This document shows positions 1 through 10,082 of a DNA stretch of 64,000 nucleotides, in pieces. The position numbers were made by a program, and so were the translations under genes. Every line of letters begins with the position of its first letter. The first letter of the stretch is position 1. The stretch is from positions 4,526,001 through 4,590,000 of the forward strand of contig JAOVFP010000008.1 of assembly GCA_025738555.1 (NCBI GenBank), given 5' to 3'. The notes below the pieces were generated by a model. That model was not told the origin of the DNA. It did no database searches and was given only the letters and a program-made list of their open reading frames with translations. The stretch comes from Cyathus striatus. Its lineage: Eukaryota; Basidiomycota; Agaricomycetes; Agaricales; Nidulariaceae.

Positions 1-2134
1 CTAGCTACTCGAGCAGAGTGTAATGTTGAATTAGCCTCTTCGTTGCGATCGTCCTCAATCTCCCTTTGCTCTGGCCTGTTGGCGCGCGGCGGAGAGGTCC
101 AAGGATCAAACCCGGTATTGTAGTATGAGCTCGTCGATGAACTAGGCGGCCGAGGTTGATTATAAGCAAGCAATCGTGAATAGTGCCTCATGCCATTCCC
201 AGATGAAGATAAATGACGGTAGTGATGACTATTGTCATGGCGTGCCTCTTTACGCTCCATTCGTCCCCTATCTCTACCTTTACCTTTCGATCGTGCTTGC
301 AGCTCCTTTTCGTCCATGAATTCACTTAATGTACGTTTTCGTCGAATACTAGTGGTTGAATTTGTAGGATTCGAGGAAGCTTTAGCTTTAGGCGTTGAGT
401 TTTCGTTCGACCGTATTGATAATCCTCGGCTTTGGTCAGCTTCTACCACTGGAGACTCCAAGGTTGCAGGAAAAGTGGTAATTCCGGCAAGTTTTGCATC
501 TTGAAAGTCTCTTTCCGCCTTGCGTTTAAAAGCACCTGGATTGACATTTTCTTTATCAAGAACGATGATCTCTTCGTCCTGCTGATGATGGACGGACTGG
601 CTAACATAAGAACTGGACATAGCCAAGGAATCTGCGTCTGACTGCTGCGAACACATTGATAGCAGTTGTCGAATTGCGCCGACCAAATTCGGGTTGGCTT
701 CAGCATGAGATAATCTGGAGCCCTGGGCCGGAGTATCTATAGCATTGAGAGCTGCTAACACGGCTGCATTCTGTGCTGCCTCACCTGGCGGCACTGAAGT
801 TGAAATGAGTGAAATTAAATCGCGAAGTGTGGGTTCTGCCTTTCGGTCGTTGCTCGAGGCTACGTCGGCTGTGGCAGAAAAAGCGGGTTTCGTGTTGTTA
901 CGGATAAGAGGACCAACAGAGAATGGAGGTATGCTGTTGTCAGGGAGAGTACATTTTTTCTTTCTTCGCTTGGGATTAGGTGTGGATTTCGATTCGGGAA
1001 GAGCCTCATGAGCATCTGAGGGTGGGTCCTGTGGTTTGACTGGGCCATTATCATCGCTGGTATCATCAATCACAATTATCTCATCAGTGCGGGGGGTAGG
1101 TGCGACTTCGTCGTCAATATTGGAACCTCTGGGTCTACCCTTTTTTTTCTGGGGACCGATATATGTCTCGGGAACGAGAAGCAAATCCGACCCGGTAAGA
1201 GGCACACTAGATACACGTGTAGATTTCTTTGGTTTGGGTTTTACTTCCTTTGCCTTGGTACGCGAGTATATAGATGCGATAGTTGCCAGAGTTTCCGCGC
1301 TAGCAGTTGATACTGAAAAGCTGCGAGACTCTTTTGAAGTATGCGCTGAGGGTGAGGTAGAATTATTGGTTATTGACGCATCAGTTAACAACTGAAGATG
1401 AAGCTTGTAAGTCAAGCATGTACTGCAAATGTTCGAACCCATACCTTGTAGCTTGCACTTGATACTTGGGAAGAAGTGGAATCAGAAATAGCGTTGGACA
1501 AAAATGTAAGCGATGTAGATTTCTTTAGGCCCGCGGAAGTTTGAGGGGTATACCAAGAACGGAAAGCAGTTGACGCGGAAGGTTTGGTCATAGTCACGGT
1601 CTGGAAAGAAAATGTTCAAGCTAAAGCATCAAGTAAATATACCAAATATCTCACTTCTCTGAGCGCAAATATAACTTCCAGCGCGAGCTGAGTGGTACCT
1701 TGCTTGATGAGCGTTCCCGCAACAGTGGGACTATCATTTTCATCCGCATGAAGTACCCAAGACATTAAGCCAAGTCCAACAGCAACACCACGATGTTGTT
1801 CCGTAGCATTAGGGGCGTGGTTTGATGAAGATGCTGCCTGGTTCGAATTGGATATGTTGACTGGAGCAGGCGCAGAATTAGATTCAAGTGGGTCAAGGAC
1901 GTAGACGGAAAAGTCGCGAGAGGTGTCTTGCAATAACTCCGGACTTGAGCGGCATATTGTATGAAGGCACTTTCGAAGTGAGACGGTAGCATAGATAGGA
2001 AACTCAGATGGGCTCTGGGGCGGCACAGGAAAAATAGGAAAAGGCGAGAGTGAGCGAGCGAGGATGTACTGAGGAGAGCTGTTGATGGTATAGAGAACGC
2101 GAAGGGGGGCGGTGAGAGATGGGTCTGTGGCCAT
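1..2134 (-). CDS. Ams2/SPT21-type transcription regulator, 3' end beyond window
   Basis: Exons on the minus strand are 1655-2134, 1445-1600 and 1 to 1391, running off the left edge; both introns (1601-1654 and 1392-1444) have GT..AG ends and join in phase 0. The first ~90 residues (LRVLYTINSSPQYILARS..., then a VSLRKCLHTICRSSPELLQD stretch) look like the N-terminal domain shared by fission yeast Ams2 and budding yeast Spt21, which act in histone gene transcription and silencing. The rest is low-complexity, Ser/Pro/Asn-rich and basic, with an AT-hook-like KKKGRPRGS around 1120-1150 and a KRRKKK basic patch. A GATA finger, present in Ams2, is not seen before the edge. Family assignment rests on the N-terminal domain; the downstream function is inferred. 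Confidence 0.75.
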
Positions 2135-2347
2135 TAGTTGAGAGACGCGTGAATATCGCGTGCAGCGATGGCAAAAGAGGTGGAGGAAGAGGGTAGGCCT
2201 TGTCGCCCGATTACAGCTTCAACTCAGCACAATGAATCTTGTCAAGTACAAACTGATGACTAAGCGATTCTTCGCGCGTCACGAACCATAACGCGTGACT
2301 TGTCGCGTTTAAGTGTCACATAATACATTTGTTTGCTTCCATCATCC

Positions 2348-3944
2348 ATGCAGACCGCCGTCTGTCTCCCCCCCGCCCCTTCCCTCAAGCGCCCTGCCCC
2401 ATCTGCCTCTACCGACCTCGTTCTACGTCTCACATCCAGTCCAGAGCCTTCAGCCCAATCCACCTCCTCCAAGGCTGCCCTTCGACCCCCCATCCTTGTC
2501 AATGGCGTACTAGTACCGTACACTAATAAGTCTTACAAATGCACCTATCAGTCTTGCGGCAAATCTTATTCAAAACCTTCCCGTCTAGAAGAGCACCAGC
2601 GCTCGCATACCGGAGATGTGAACCTGTTCTTCCACTATATAGTTTTGGTGCTGACAACGCCTTTTATTTTACCTAGCGTCCCTTTGTTTGCCATACATGT
2701 GACAAATCCTACTTCAGAGAAACCCATCTTCATGCACACGCCCGTTCCCATCTTCCAGCATCGGCTAGACCCTTTGTATGCGAGGGCGGCTGTACAAAAC
2801 GTTTTTGGACCGCTCAGCATCTCCGTGCCCACATGGACTGGCATAATGGCACAAAGCCATTTACGGTATGTGCCCCTCAATAACTTACATTTGGACTTTT
2901 GTTTATCTTATTGTAGTGCACAGAAAATGGATGCAACGAAGCGTTTGCGAAGCATCACCAACTGCGTTCCCACTTTTGTACTGCGCACGCCCCTCCTGGC
3001 ACAAAACCATACCGGTGTGACCATGACGGCTGTACAAAGTCTTTTGATACCAACCAACATCTCCGGGCTCATCTCAAAACTCACGACAGTAAGCGATACG
3101 TCTGTGCCCATCCAGGGTGCCTCACAGGTCCAGACATGACACCTACTTACTTTCCGAACTGGACAACTCTTCAAACCCATATGCGAACTGCTCACCCCCC
3201 GACGTGTTCTCGCCCTTCATGTGGTGGCCGAAGGTTTACAAATCAGAAAGGCCTTCGTGCTCATCAGAAATTGCATGAACAACAGGACTTAGAGATGATG
3301 ATGGACGTGGCCATTCGCGAGTGTGGTGATGAAGAGGGCCAGGAACCTCCTCGTAAACGTAGAAGGGGCGGTGAAGTCGGGAGAGATTGGAAGTGCAAAA
3401 CAAATGACTGCGGAAAGGATTTCAAATCCGTAAGTATCTTTTGACCTTTCTTCGGTTCAGGGATTCATAGAAACCACAGAAAAAAGCCCTCGTAACGCAT
3501 CAATCTGTTACTCACGCAGGACGTCGTAATTTTGCTTGCCTTCAACCAGGATGTGGATGCACGTATGGTTATAAACATCTCCTTCAAAGGCACATGGCGA
3601 AGGCACATATCCCGTCATCAAGCAGCTCATCTGGGAGCTCTATTGGTGAGGAACCGGATCATGATGTTTCTCCAGCGAATCGCACTTCTGCTGTTTTCGA
3701 CATTGATATGATCACCGGAAATGCGTACGCAATACATGCGCAAGCTCAACTTGCGGCTACCACCAAAATGCTTCGCTGTCCATACCCTGATCTTTCGGGA
3801 TTCCAAGTACAGGTTCTCCCTAGTCCATCTAATGTCTCAGCCCCCAGTGTGATTACATCTTCACTCGAGCATACGATTTCAGGCGTCACATGCACGCCTT
3901 CCATTCCACGGAGGTTTCAAAAGAAGAAACAGATGCTTGGGTAA
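2348..3944 (+). CDS. TFIIIA: Transcription factor IIIA, nine C2H2 zinc fingers
   Basis: Four exons (2348-2617, 2677-2865, 2917-3429, 3480-3944) join in frame to give 478 residues. The ATG at 2348 is used because it is the first in-frame ATG before the fingers. Nine C2H2 fingers can be read in order: YKCTYQSC..., FVCHTC..., FVCEGGC..., FTCTENGC..., YRCDHDGC..., YVCAHPGC..., PTCSRPSC..., WKCKTNDC... and FACLQPGC.... A basic linker (PPRKRRRGG) lies between fingers 7 and 8. Nine fingers with this spacing, including the long insert before the last two, is the TFIIIA pattern. TFIIIA binds the internal control region of 5S rRNA genes and recruits TFIIIC/TFIIIB. It is transcribed divergently from the Ams2/SPT21-like gene with about 210 bases between the start codons. 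Confidence 0.9.
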
Positions 3945-4255
3945 AAAGACAGAGACAAAATGAGCGCACTTCATTGTGACTTTGTTTCATTAACCATGAA
4001 TAGATTACATATAGATTACATTATATATTAGACTACATTATATATAATTAACTAATAAGAAACTCTGCTGAACAAAAGTATAGTACCAATGTTTATAGAT
4101 ATATTTGTCTGTTAACATCAAAAGGTTTTGCATTCTGTCTGCAGTGTGCATGGCATGTACAGTAAATGAATTCAATATCCTCAACATCTCTTGTCATGTC
4201 CTAACTCCTCCAAACGCTCAATTATTATCCACTCTTATTCGTCGGATGACGTGAA
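3945..4255. other. Convergent 3' intergenic region
   Basis: AT-rich spacer between the TFIIIA stop and the nagB stop, with repeated TATATTA/ATTACAT motifs around 4005-4050 that would suit polyadenylation signals of the two convergent genes. No gene seen. Confidence 0.6.
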
Positions 4256-5550
4256 TCATTCCATACTACCAAGTTGCTCTTCTATGATCTTGCCTCGTTT
4301 TTTGAGTTCCGCTTGCGTCTTTTCTACTTCTTCCTGAACACGTTCTATAGACTTAAAGTATTTGACAGTTTTAACATGAAGTTCTTGAACAGAGTCAGCA
4401 TGTGCGGATTGGCGTAAGGAATACTAATTACCTGCAGTGGCATCTTCGTCGACGACAATTAAAGCCCATGGATGTGTTTGCAAAGCCGATAATGTCCAAA
4501 GGTGATTAACACCCTCCTCTACAAATCAATCAGAATGATGTCAATGGCGTATAAGTTTGGGAGGAGTACCAATAGCTTTGCTGAGGGCCAGCGCCTTTCG
4601 CTGTCCAGTGACGACCACAACAACTTCCCTGCTGTCAAGAACGGTAGCCACTCCAACTGTGAGCGCCATTCTTGGAACTGCAGAAATATCGTTATTGAAA
4701 AAGCGTGCATTTGCAAGAATAGTGTCATATGCAAGGGTCTTGATACGGGTTCTAGAAGCCAACGAAGATCCTAAAGGCAGCAGCAACAGTTAGATAAATC
4801 ACGGCTAGCGTGAAACGAAACAGGACAAACCAGGTTCCTAAGAAACTGAAAGTGAGACAGCATCATCGGAGGTAGACAAAAATAATCACATTAAATGCGA
4901 TGTGACCATCCTCGCCAATGCCGCCGAGGAAAAGCTCTATTCCGCCGTACTTCTTGATACGTTTCTCGTAGGCGTTGCATTCTGCGATAAGATCTTCAGC
5001 GTTTCCGTCCAAAATGTTCACTTGGGAGGGAGGTATGTCAACTAGATAATAATTGACTTGTTAGCATTAATTCCATTTACAGAAATGATTCTAACGTACT
5101 GTGCGAGAAGAACTCTCGAAACATGAATGTGTGGTAAGATTCAGGGTGATCGCGAGGAAGACCAACATATTCATCCATGTTAAACGTGACGACATTTTTG
5201 AATCTACGGCAAATACTTAGTCAAAATGGCTGGAAGCAAGGAAACGACACTAACGAAAGCTTTCCTTCCTTCACCATTTTGATGAGAGCCTTGTAGGTAG
5301 GAATAGGAGAGGATCCAGTTGGAAGACCAAGGACAAAAGGCCTCTCAGAAGTGGGGGCAAAGTCATTTATCCTACAAGAGATAAATGAAAGACGATAAGT
5401 AAGCACTAATAAGACGATACCTCTTGCAGATGTAGCTAGCAATGTAATCGCCAACAGCAGCAGGGTCTTCACGGATGATAAGACCTAGAGTGTGAAAGAA
5501 TTAGTCTTGGACCGAACAAATGCAATGGCATCTGGCAGATACGAACGCAT
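4256..5550 (-). CDS. nagB: Glucosamine-6-phosphate deaminase
   Basis: Converts glucosamine-6-phosphate to fructose-6-phosphate and ammonia in amino-sugar and chitin turnover. Nine coding exons on the minus strand: 5547-5550, 5421-5484, 5255-5371, 5100-5203, 4890-5041, 4831-4837, 4570-4770, 4432-4518 and 4256-4383. Together they give 287 residues, close to the usual NagB length. Family motifs are clear: MRLIIRED at the start, [43 protein letters not shown] and a C-terminal helix. The first coding exon is only ATGC, with a GTTCGT donor, and exon 6 is 7 bases (GAACCTG). Both are forced by the conserved protein sequence. All exon phases agree. Confidence 0.92.
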
Positions 5551-6049
5551 TATGACAGGACGATATTGTGAGGACAGGCGTACTAGTTTAAGCAGTAGAG
5601 ATTGCAAAGGAGGCCAAATTGGAATCAGTAGTTTAGGTTGGAAGGTATTTATAGCGGGTCGGATAGCGGGACGAGACGATAGCGCGATTTTGAGTGAAGT
5701 GAGAGCATGTGGTAGTGGGGAAACAAGAATAGTTCGGTATGAATGAAAATGGAGGTATGCTGGCAAAAGAGGAATGAATAGAAAACTGGCGGACCCAAGA
5801 TACGTGTCAGGCCAGCATTTACCTCGTCCACGTCCACTTCGCTCCACATGCTCACCCGTAAATCTTCCCTCAACCTCCTCTTTCCTCGCCCATTGTACTG
5901 CTAGGCCCTCTCTCGTTCCATACACCATCCAGACCGGCTGATCTCCATTCATCCGGTAGATCACGTTGCCTCGTCGCGATATGCCTCGATAGCTTCCTTC
6001 ATTCAAATATAGCACGTTCTGCACGGATCCCTAACCCGCGTTCAATGAG
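5551..6049. other. Divergent promoter region between nagB and the Impact-domain gene
   Basis: Holds the 5' regions of nagB (minus) and the Impact-domain gene (plus). A minus-strand reading frame starting near 6024 (MQNVLYLNEGSYRG..., about 67 codons up to a GTAAATG splice-like site near 5820) looks somewhat protein-like. It matches no family I know and runs toward nagB. It could be a small unknown gene or a nagB 5' leader with an upstream frame. I do not call it. Confidence 0.4.
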
Positions 6050-6653
6050 ATGCACGTTCCCTATCCCCGTTCGGTGCTCTACTGCACTCGGAGCCTTCTT
6101 CTGCGCAAAACCAAATCAGTTTCAAGACCATTTGCCACAACAAGCAGTGATCCATCACGCGATACAAAGAAGTTGCAAAGTGCACCAAAAGGTTCTCATT
6201 ATTGTATACCTTGTTTTACAGTGCCCCTAATATTCGGAGAAACACATATACAGAGTGGCCATATGCTATCTATGCTTCTGACCGGATAACCGACCGCAAG
6301 TCTGCCTTCCTAGCCCATGCGTCGGCCTTGTCATCCGCCAAAGACCTTCCCATGTTGCTCAGCCAATTGGGGCAGCTTCCACGCATGAAACGTGTGACCC
6401 ACTGTATGTACGCATATCGTACGAGAGAGGAGATGCGGAGGCAGGAAAATTGGTATGCGGGCAGAGCGATGGGGGGGAAGGGGGAGGTGGAGATCGACTG
6501 TCACGGATATTAGAGCTATCTGGATATGAGAACGTCGCAGTGGTGGTATGGAGATGGTTTGGGGGAGTTCAGTTGGGATCTGACCGATGGAGAAGGATAT
6601 CAGAAGTTGCGAAGGACGCACTCGGAAAAGGACTGTTTCAAAGAAATAAATAA
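6050..6653 (+). CDS. Impact N-terminal (YIH1/UPF0029) domain protein, frame break in middle
   Basis: Exon 1 is 6050-6191, followed by an intron 6192-6253 (GTTCTC...ATACAG with a CTAAT branch site), then exon 2 to the TAA at 6653. The N-terminus is basic and Ser/Arg-rich (RSVLYCTRSLLLRKTKS), possibly a mitochondrial presequence. The domain is recognisable: SAFLAHASALSSAKD, VTHCMYAYR, CGQSDGGEGGGGDRL, ELSGYENVAVVVWRWFGGV and LGSDRWRRI. The frame changes between YAYR (about 6418) and CGQSDGG (about 6455). A 53-base GT..AG excision (donor GTGTGA at 6392) would keep frame but remove the conserved THCMYAYR, so a one-base indel is more likely. Members bind GCN1 or have unknown roles in fungi. Domain assignment is sure; intactness is not. 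Confidence 0.75.
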
Positions 6654-6778
6654 ATATTAGTTATATATCGCAACAATAGATTTGAGGTGAGGAGAGGTCA
6701 ATCAGTTGGGTTTGTCACGTTGGGTGGGGTGTCACGTTTGATGGTTGATGACTGTATGTAAACTAAGTGCTCCAACGA

Positions 6779-6786
6779 CTGTCGGA
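6779..6786. repeat. 8-bp target-site duplication (left), CTGTCGGA
   Basis: CTGTCGGA occurs immediately before the left inverted repeat of the 6787-7315 element and again at 7316-7323 immediately after its right inverted repeat. Confidence 0.8.
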
Positions 6787-7315
6787 AGGACCCCCGAATA
6801 TCCCTACTACAGTCTTTCGCCAATCCGGACAGATTTGGGGGCTGGAGGGCTCCATCCCCAACCCACGCGATCTATTACCTTCAGCGCTACTCCACAGAGT
6901 CCAGACAACAAATCTTCTGGATACAACCACTGCTTCCTCCATCATACAAAAACCGTGGCTTGGTGCGAGATAATGGGTACAATATGAGCATGTTCAGAAG
7001 TCTTGTATCAGAAGAAAGGCAGCTTATTGCTACATTGGAAGCTTTCAATGCCATACGAGAGGGGATTTGACCGACGACGAGAATTCGTGCAGTAGTTTGA
7101 CACTTTAGCAGCAAAATATGCTGTATTCGTCGCTAGAGATGTATTTACATGGTAAATAGGGGTTTGGAGTTAGAACACGAAACCCGGACAGAAATAGGCT
7201 TCGGAACCCCAACCTAGACACATTCCGGACAAAATTAGCGGAATATTGTCCAGACAAAAATGACCAAATTTCGAAAATTTCGGAACTAACTTCTGTAGGG
7301 ATATTCGGGGGTCCT
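6787..7315. mobile_element. Non-autonomous hAT-like inverted-repeat element (MITE), 529 bp
   Basis: Perfect 21-base terminal inverted repeats begin AGGACCCCCGAATATCCC (6787-6807 and the reverse complement at 7295-7315), and CTGTCGGA is duplicated on both sides. Eight-base duplications are typical of the hAT superfamily (P elements also make 8 bases), but the terminal CAG/TAG usually seen in hATs is absent, so the superfamily call is tentative. There is no transposase reading frame. A short CCGGACA-type motif recurs inside near both ends (about 6827, 7189 and 7223, with a variant TCCAGACA near 7247), resembling subterminal transposase-binding repeats. Small size plus no coding capacity means it would need a helper element elsewhere. 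Confidence 0.85.
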
Positions 7316-7327
7316 CTGTCGGACTGA
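7316..7327. repeat. Overlapping target duplications between two elements
   Basis: Twelve bases CTGTCGGACTGA separate the two elements. CTGTCGGA (7316-7323) is the right duplication of the hAT-like element, and TGTCGGACTGA (7317-7327) is the left duplication of the 7328-8200 element. The latter is repeated at 8201-8211. Confidence 0.8.
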
Positions 7328-7442
7328 GACTGTCGTTCGTCTCCCCCACCTGGGACATCACGTGGTATTCCAAATTGAGAAATATATTCCCGCGCCAATG
7401 TATAGACAAACATAAACCGGTTATACTTTACATTTAATACAA

Positions 7443-7516
7443 CGCTATAGTGTACTGGAATATAACCTGTGATCTTGTCCTAGTGCTAATTGAGGTCGCG
7501 TGTTCGATTCTCGATG
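7443..7516 (+). other. tRNA-like (Pol III A box/B box) segment inside element copy A
   Basis: TATAGTGTACTGG resembles an A box, and about 45 bases later GGTCGCGTGTTCGATTC resembles a B box/T-arm. The acceptor ends do not pair, so it is not a functional tRNA gene. It is most simply a tRNA-derived module, as in SINEs, now part of the inverted-repeat element. Confidence 0.5.
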
Positions 7517-7625
7517 TTTGATTTTTTATTTTAATATTTACATCTCAGGTGCCGGTGCACCAAGGCCGGGGCCGTCGTACCGAGCTCGCGTTCGCATCGG
7601 CACAATATAAAATAGCATTACTCAT

Positions 7626-7925
7626 ATGTCAGAAAGATGCAAAAAAAATCAGCGCGCAGACACAAAAAATAAAGATACCACATGCGTAGCTGGAGAAAAA
7701 CGGCGCAGGGATTCTGACGCGATAACGCCGGAAAAGAGTACGGGTGTGAATACACCTCAAACTGTAGAGATTGAAGCAGAATTAAGTAATATGGATTGGA
7801 ATGAAGATGATATCGAAAATAGTGTAAGAATTAATAAACCTACAATGCTTTTAGAACTTACACCTCAGACAAGGGTGGATCGGATCGCTGTAAATATGGT
7901 ACAACCCGATTTACTTAACAATTAG
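7626..7925 (+). CDS. Small unrecognised reading frame carried by element copy A
   Basis: A continuous 99-codon frame (MSERCKKNQRADTKN...), uninterrupted by introns, lies inside the 873-base element. An ATATAAAA box sits about 20 bases before the ATG. It is charged and rich in Asn, Asp, Glu and Lys, with third positions more A/T-rich than flanking host genes. The middle part (NMDWNEDDIENSVRIN) is acidic. No catalytic or DNA-binding motif is recognised. It could be a captured host fragment, an eroded piece of an element protein, or chance. Confidence 0.3.
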   Translation: MSERCKKNQRADTKNKDTTCVAGEKRRRDSDAITPEKSTGVNTPQTVEIEAELSNMDWNEDDIENSVRINKPTMLLELTPQTRVDRIAVNMVQPDLLNN

Positions 7926-8508
7926 AATAGTTATTAAAATATGTTATCTGACCGATGTGTGGGCAAATCTAGAATATGTGCAAGAATAGGAAAGCTGACC
8001 GATCCATGCACAATATTTTCAATAAGATCCGTGACCCCATCCGTTCCTAGGCCAATCGGAAAATTTTCGGAGGCTCGGTTCACGTTGCACAGGTAAAATC
8101 GGCACGAAACAATTGGAACAATAAGCAGATGTATTACCCAATTTAGAATTTTCTAATGCATCTGACACATTACATACCAGGTGGGGAGAGCAAGGGGACT
8201 TGTCGGACTGACTTGCGACTGGTCGCTGACAACTCTCGCTTTGCTCTTGCCTCTCTCCTGCATTGGAGTCGATAGTCAAATATTCAAATATTCACTGTCC
8301 AGAAGCATTTGACCTACTCTGCACTAATTTTGTCCTGTCTCATAGCACCCAGCCCCATTACAACTCTGCAACTTGGTCATGCTCAACCGATAGAATCACT
8401 TGCTCGTGATTTTCGTATCGTACGGTGTACCGACTCCCAAGACGCCAGTGTGCTTGGCTCTTCATCACATTCATACTTTCAGCTAGTCTCCTTGTCCCTT
8501 CATTCGAC

Positions 8509-9976
8509 ATGCCAGCCGTCCCATTGATTGGTCGACTATCCTTCCGCGAGTACATTGCTCTCGTGTTTGGCTTCACGCTCCTGGCGCTCGAATCTGTTCT
8601 GCATGTTACCATCCTCTTTCTTCCAAAGCCTGTCATTAACTGGTTCTATCGTCGCTCTCGCGCCTTATTTTATGGCTTCAGTCCTCATGTAAGGATAGGT
8701 CCCAGGAAAAAAAATATGCGACCGTATTCTCAATGCCAAAGACTTTGGCGACTTGTGTGCTCTCCACGGCTACACACATGAAGAGCATGTCGTCCTTACG
8801 AAGGACGGCTATCTTCTAGGCCTTCACCGTCTTCCTTCGAAAAGGGGGGAGAAGAAATCCAACCCCGGCACAAGTACTGGGAAGCCCGTAGCATATCTCC
8901 ACCATGGACTCTTAATGAACAGTGAAGTTTGGGTGTGCCTTACGGAGGCAGAACGTTCTCTAGCATTTGTACTTGTCGAGCAAGGCTTTGATGTATGGTT
9001 TGGTAACAATAGGTTGGTTTCTTCGCCCATAACTTGACATTAGTTGATCAACTTCAATCAGAGGAAACAAATATTCCAAGAAATCAATTCATCACGGTCC
9101 TAATACTACAAAATTCTGGGACTACAGTATTGACGATTTTGCGTGGCACGATATACCCGACTCCATTCAATACATACTCGATGTTACCAAGGTTTCCAAG
9201 TTGAGCTATATCGGATTCAGTCAAGGGACTGCACAGGCGTTCGCCGCTCTTAGTATACATCCACAACTTAACGAAAAGGTTAATGTGTTTATTGCCCTTG
9301 CACCTGCCATGAGTCCGGCTGGACTTGCAGCTCCGATCGTTGATGCCCTAACGAAAGCCTCGTAAGATCACTCTGTGTACTGCTCCATTAAAGATCTGAT
9401 ATCTTCTGTAGACCAAACGTTCTCTTTCTTTTCTTCGGTCGGAAGTCAATACTATCATCTGCGACTATGTGGCAGTCAATAATCTATCCGCCTATATTCG
9501 CGCAACTAATCGATATATCCTTGATCTGGTTGTTCAACTGGCGTAGTGTTAACATTTCGACCAATCAAAAGATTGCAGCATATGCGCATTTGTACTCTTT
9601 TGCTTCTGTCAAGTCTGTCGTGCACTGGTTTCAAATCATGCGGAATTCCGTGTTTCAGATGTATGATGACGATGTTCTGTCGCCCGTGGTGAGGACGTCT
9701 GTCAGTTCATACCGCCCCGCACGGTTCCCGACTCGGAACATTGTCACCCCTATTGTCTTACTTTATGGTGACTCTGACAGTCTTGTCGATATTGAAGTTA
9801 TGATGGATCAACTTCCGGAGCACACTGTTGCAAGGCGCTTGCATTCCTACGAGCACTTGGACATTTTATGGGGGAAAAATGTACACCACGACGTCATTCC
9901 AGAAGTCCTAAATGCCTTAGATAGGTTCAAAGAACTTCCTGCGGAACATGTTCCTAATGGGAAGGCGGGATCATAA
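8509..9976 (+). CDS. Steryl ester hydrolase / acid lipase (alpha/beta hydrolase), TGL1/YEH family
   Basis: ATG at 8509 begins MPAVPLIGRLSF, followed by a single hydrophobic helix (ALVFGFTLLALESVLHVTIL) expected for membrane or lipid-droplet anchoring. The conserved lipase region follows: KDFGDLCALHGYTHEEHVV, LTKDGYLLGLHRLPS, PVAYLHHGLLMNSEVW, FDVWFGNNRGN, nucleophile elbow YIGFSQGTAQ (GxSxG near 9220), a late Asp in LYGDSDSLVD and a His in YEHLDILWG. Introns at 9013-9061 and 9362-9411 splice in frame. Between 8690 and 8720 the frame shifts by one base in an A8 run: exon 1 reads to PHVRIGPRKK, and the continuation DRILNAKDFGDL is in another frame. No plausible intron restores it, so a one-base insertion or assembly error is likely. 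Hydrolyses sterol esters in lipid droplets. Confidence 0.85.
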
Positions 9977-10082
9977 ACGCATGAAACGGTAACATCTGAT
10001 CTCATACCATTGGAATACCAGATAGTCACTGCATAGGTAACTAGTTGGCAAAGGATATCCATGTACCTATCTTACTCACAAG

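Larger units (their letters stand above)
7328..8200 (+). mobile_element. MULE-like inverted-repeat element with tRNA-like module, 873 bp (copy A)
   Basis: Bounded by an 11-base direct repeat, TGTCGGACTGA (7317-7327 and 8201-8211). The left end reads GACTGTCGTTCGTCTCCCCC and the right end, reverse complemented, AGTCCCCTTGCTCTCCCC. These are imperfect inverted repeats sharing a TCTCCCC-ACCTGG core. The left end matches the end of the element at 42109-42827 at 29 of 38 positions. TTTACATT at 7427-7434, a tRNA-like A box/B box segment, and then GATGTTTGATTTTTT follow in the same order and at the same distance as in the other copy. Duplications of 9-11 bases with long inverted repeats point to Mutator-like elements. 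No transposase; one 99-codon frame inside. Confidence 0.75.

Noticed and set aside
5485..6024. A 179-codon minus-strand reading frame as a gene
   Set aside because: Its last third overlaps the first intron and start of nagB and it matches no family. Only the first ~67 codons look protein-like; mentioned in the spacer entry.
8161..8215. Chance similarity of GTGGGGAGAGCAAGG to the PDAT element end
   Set aside because: Not chance: the 11-base duplication and matching left end at 7328 show it is the right end of a related element, so it was promoted to a feature.
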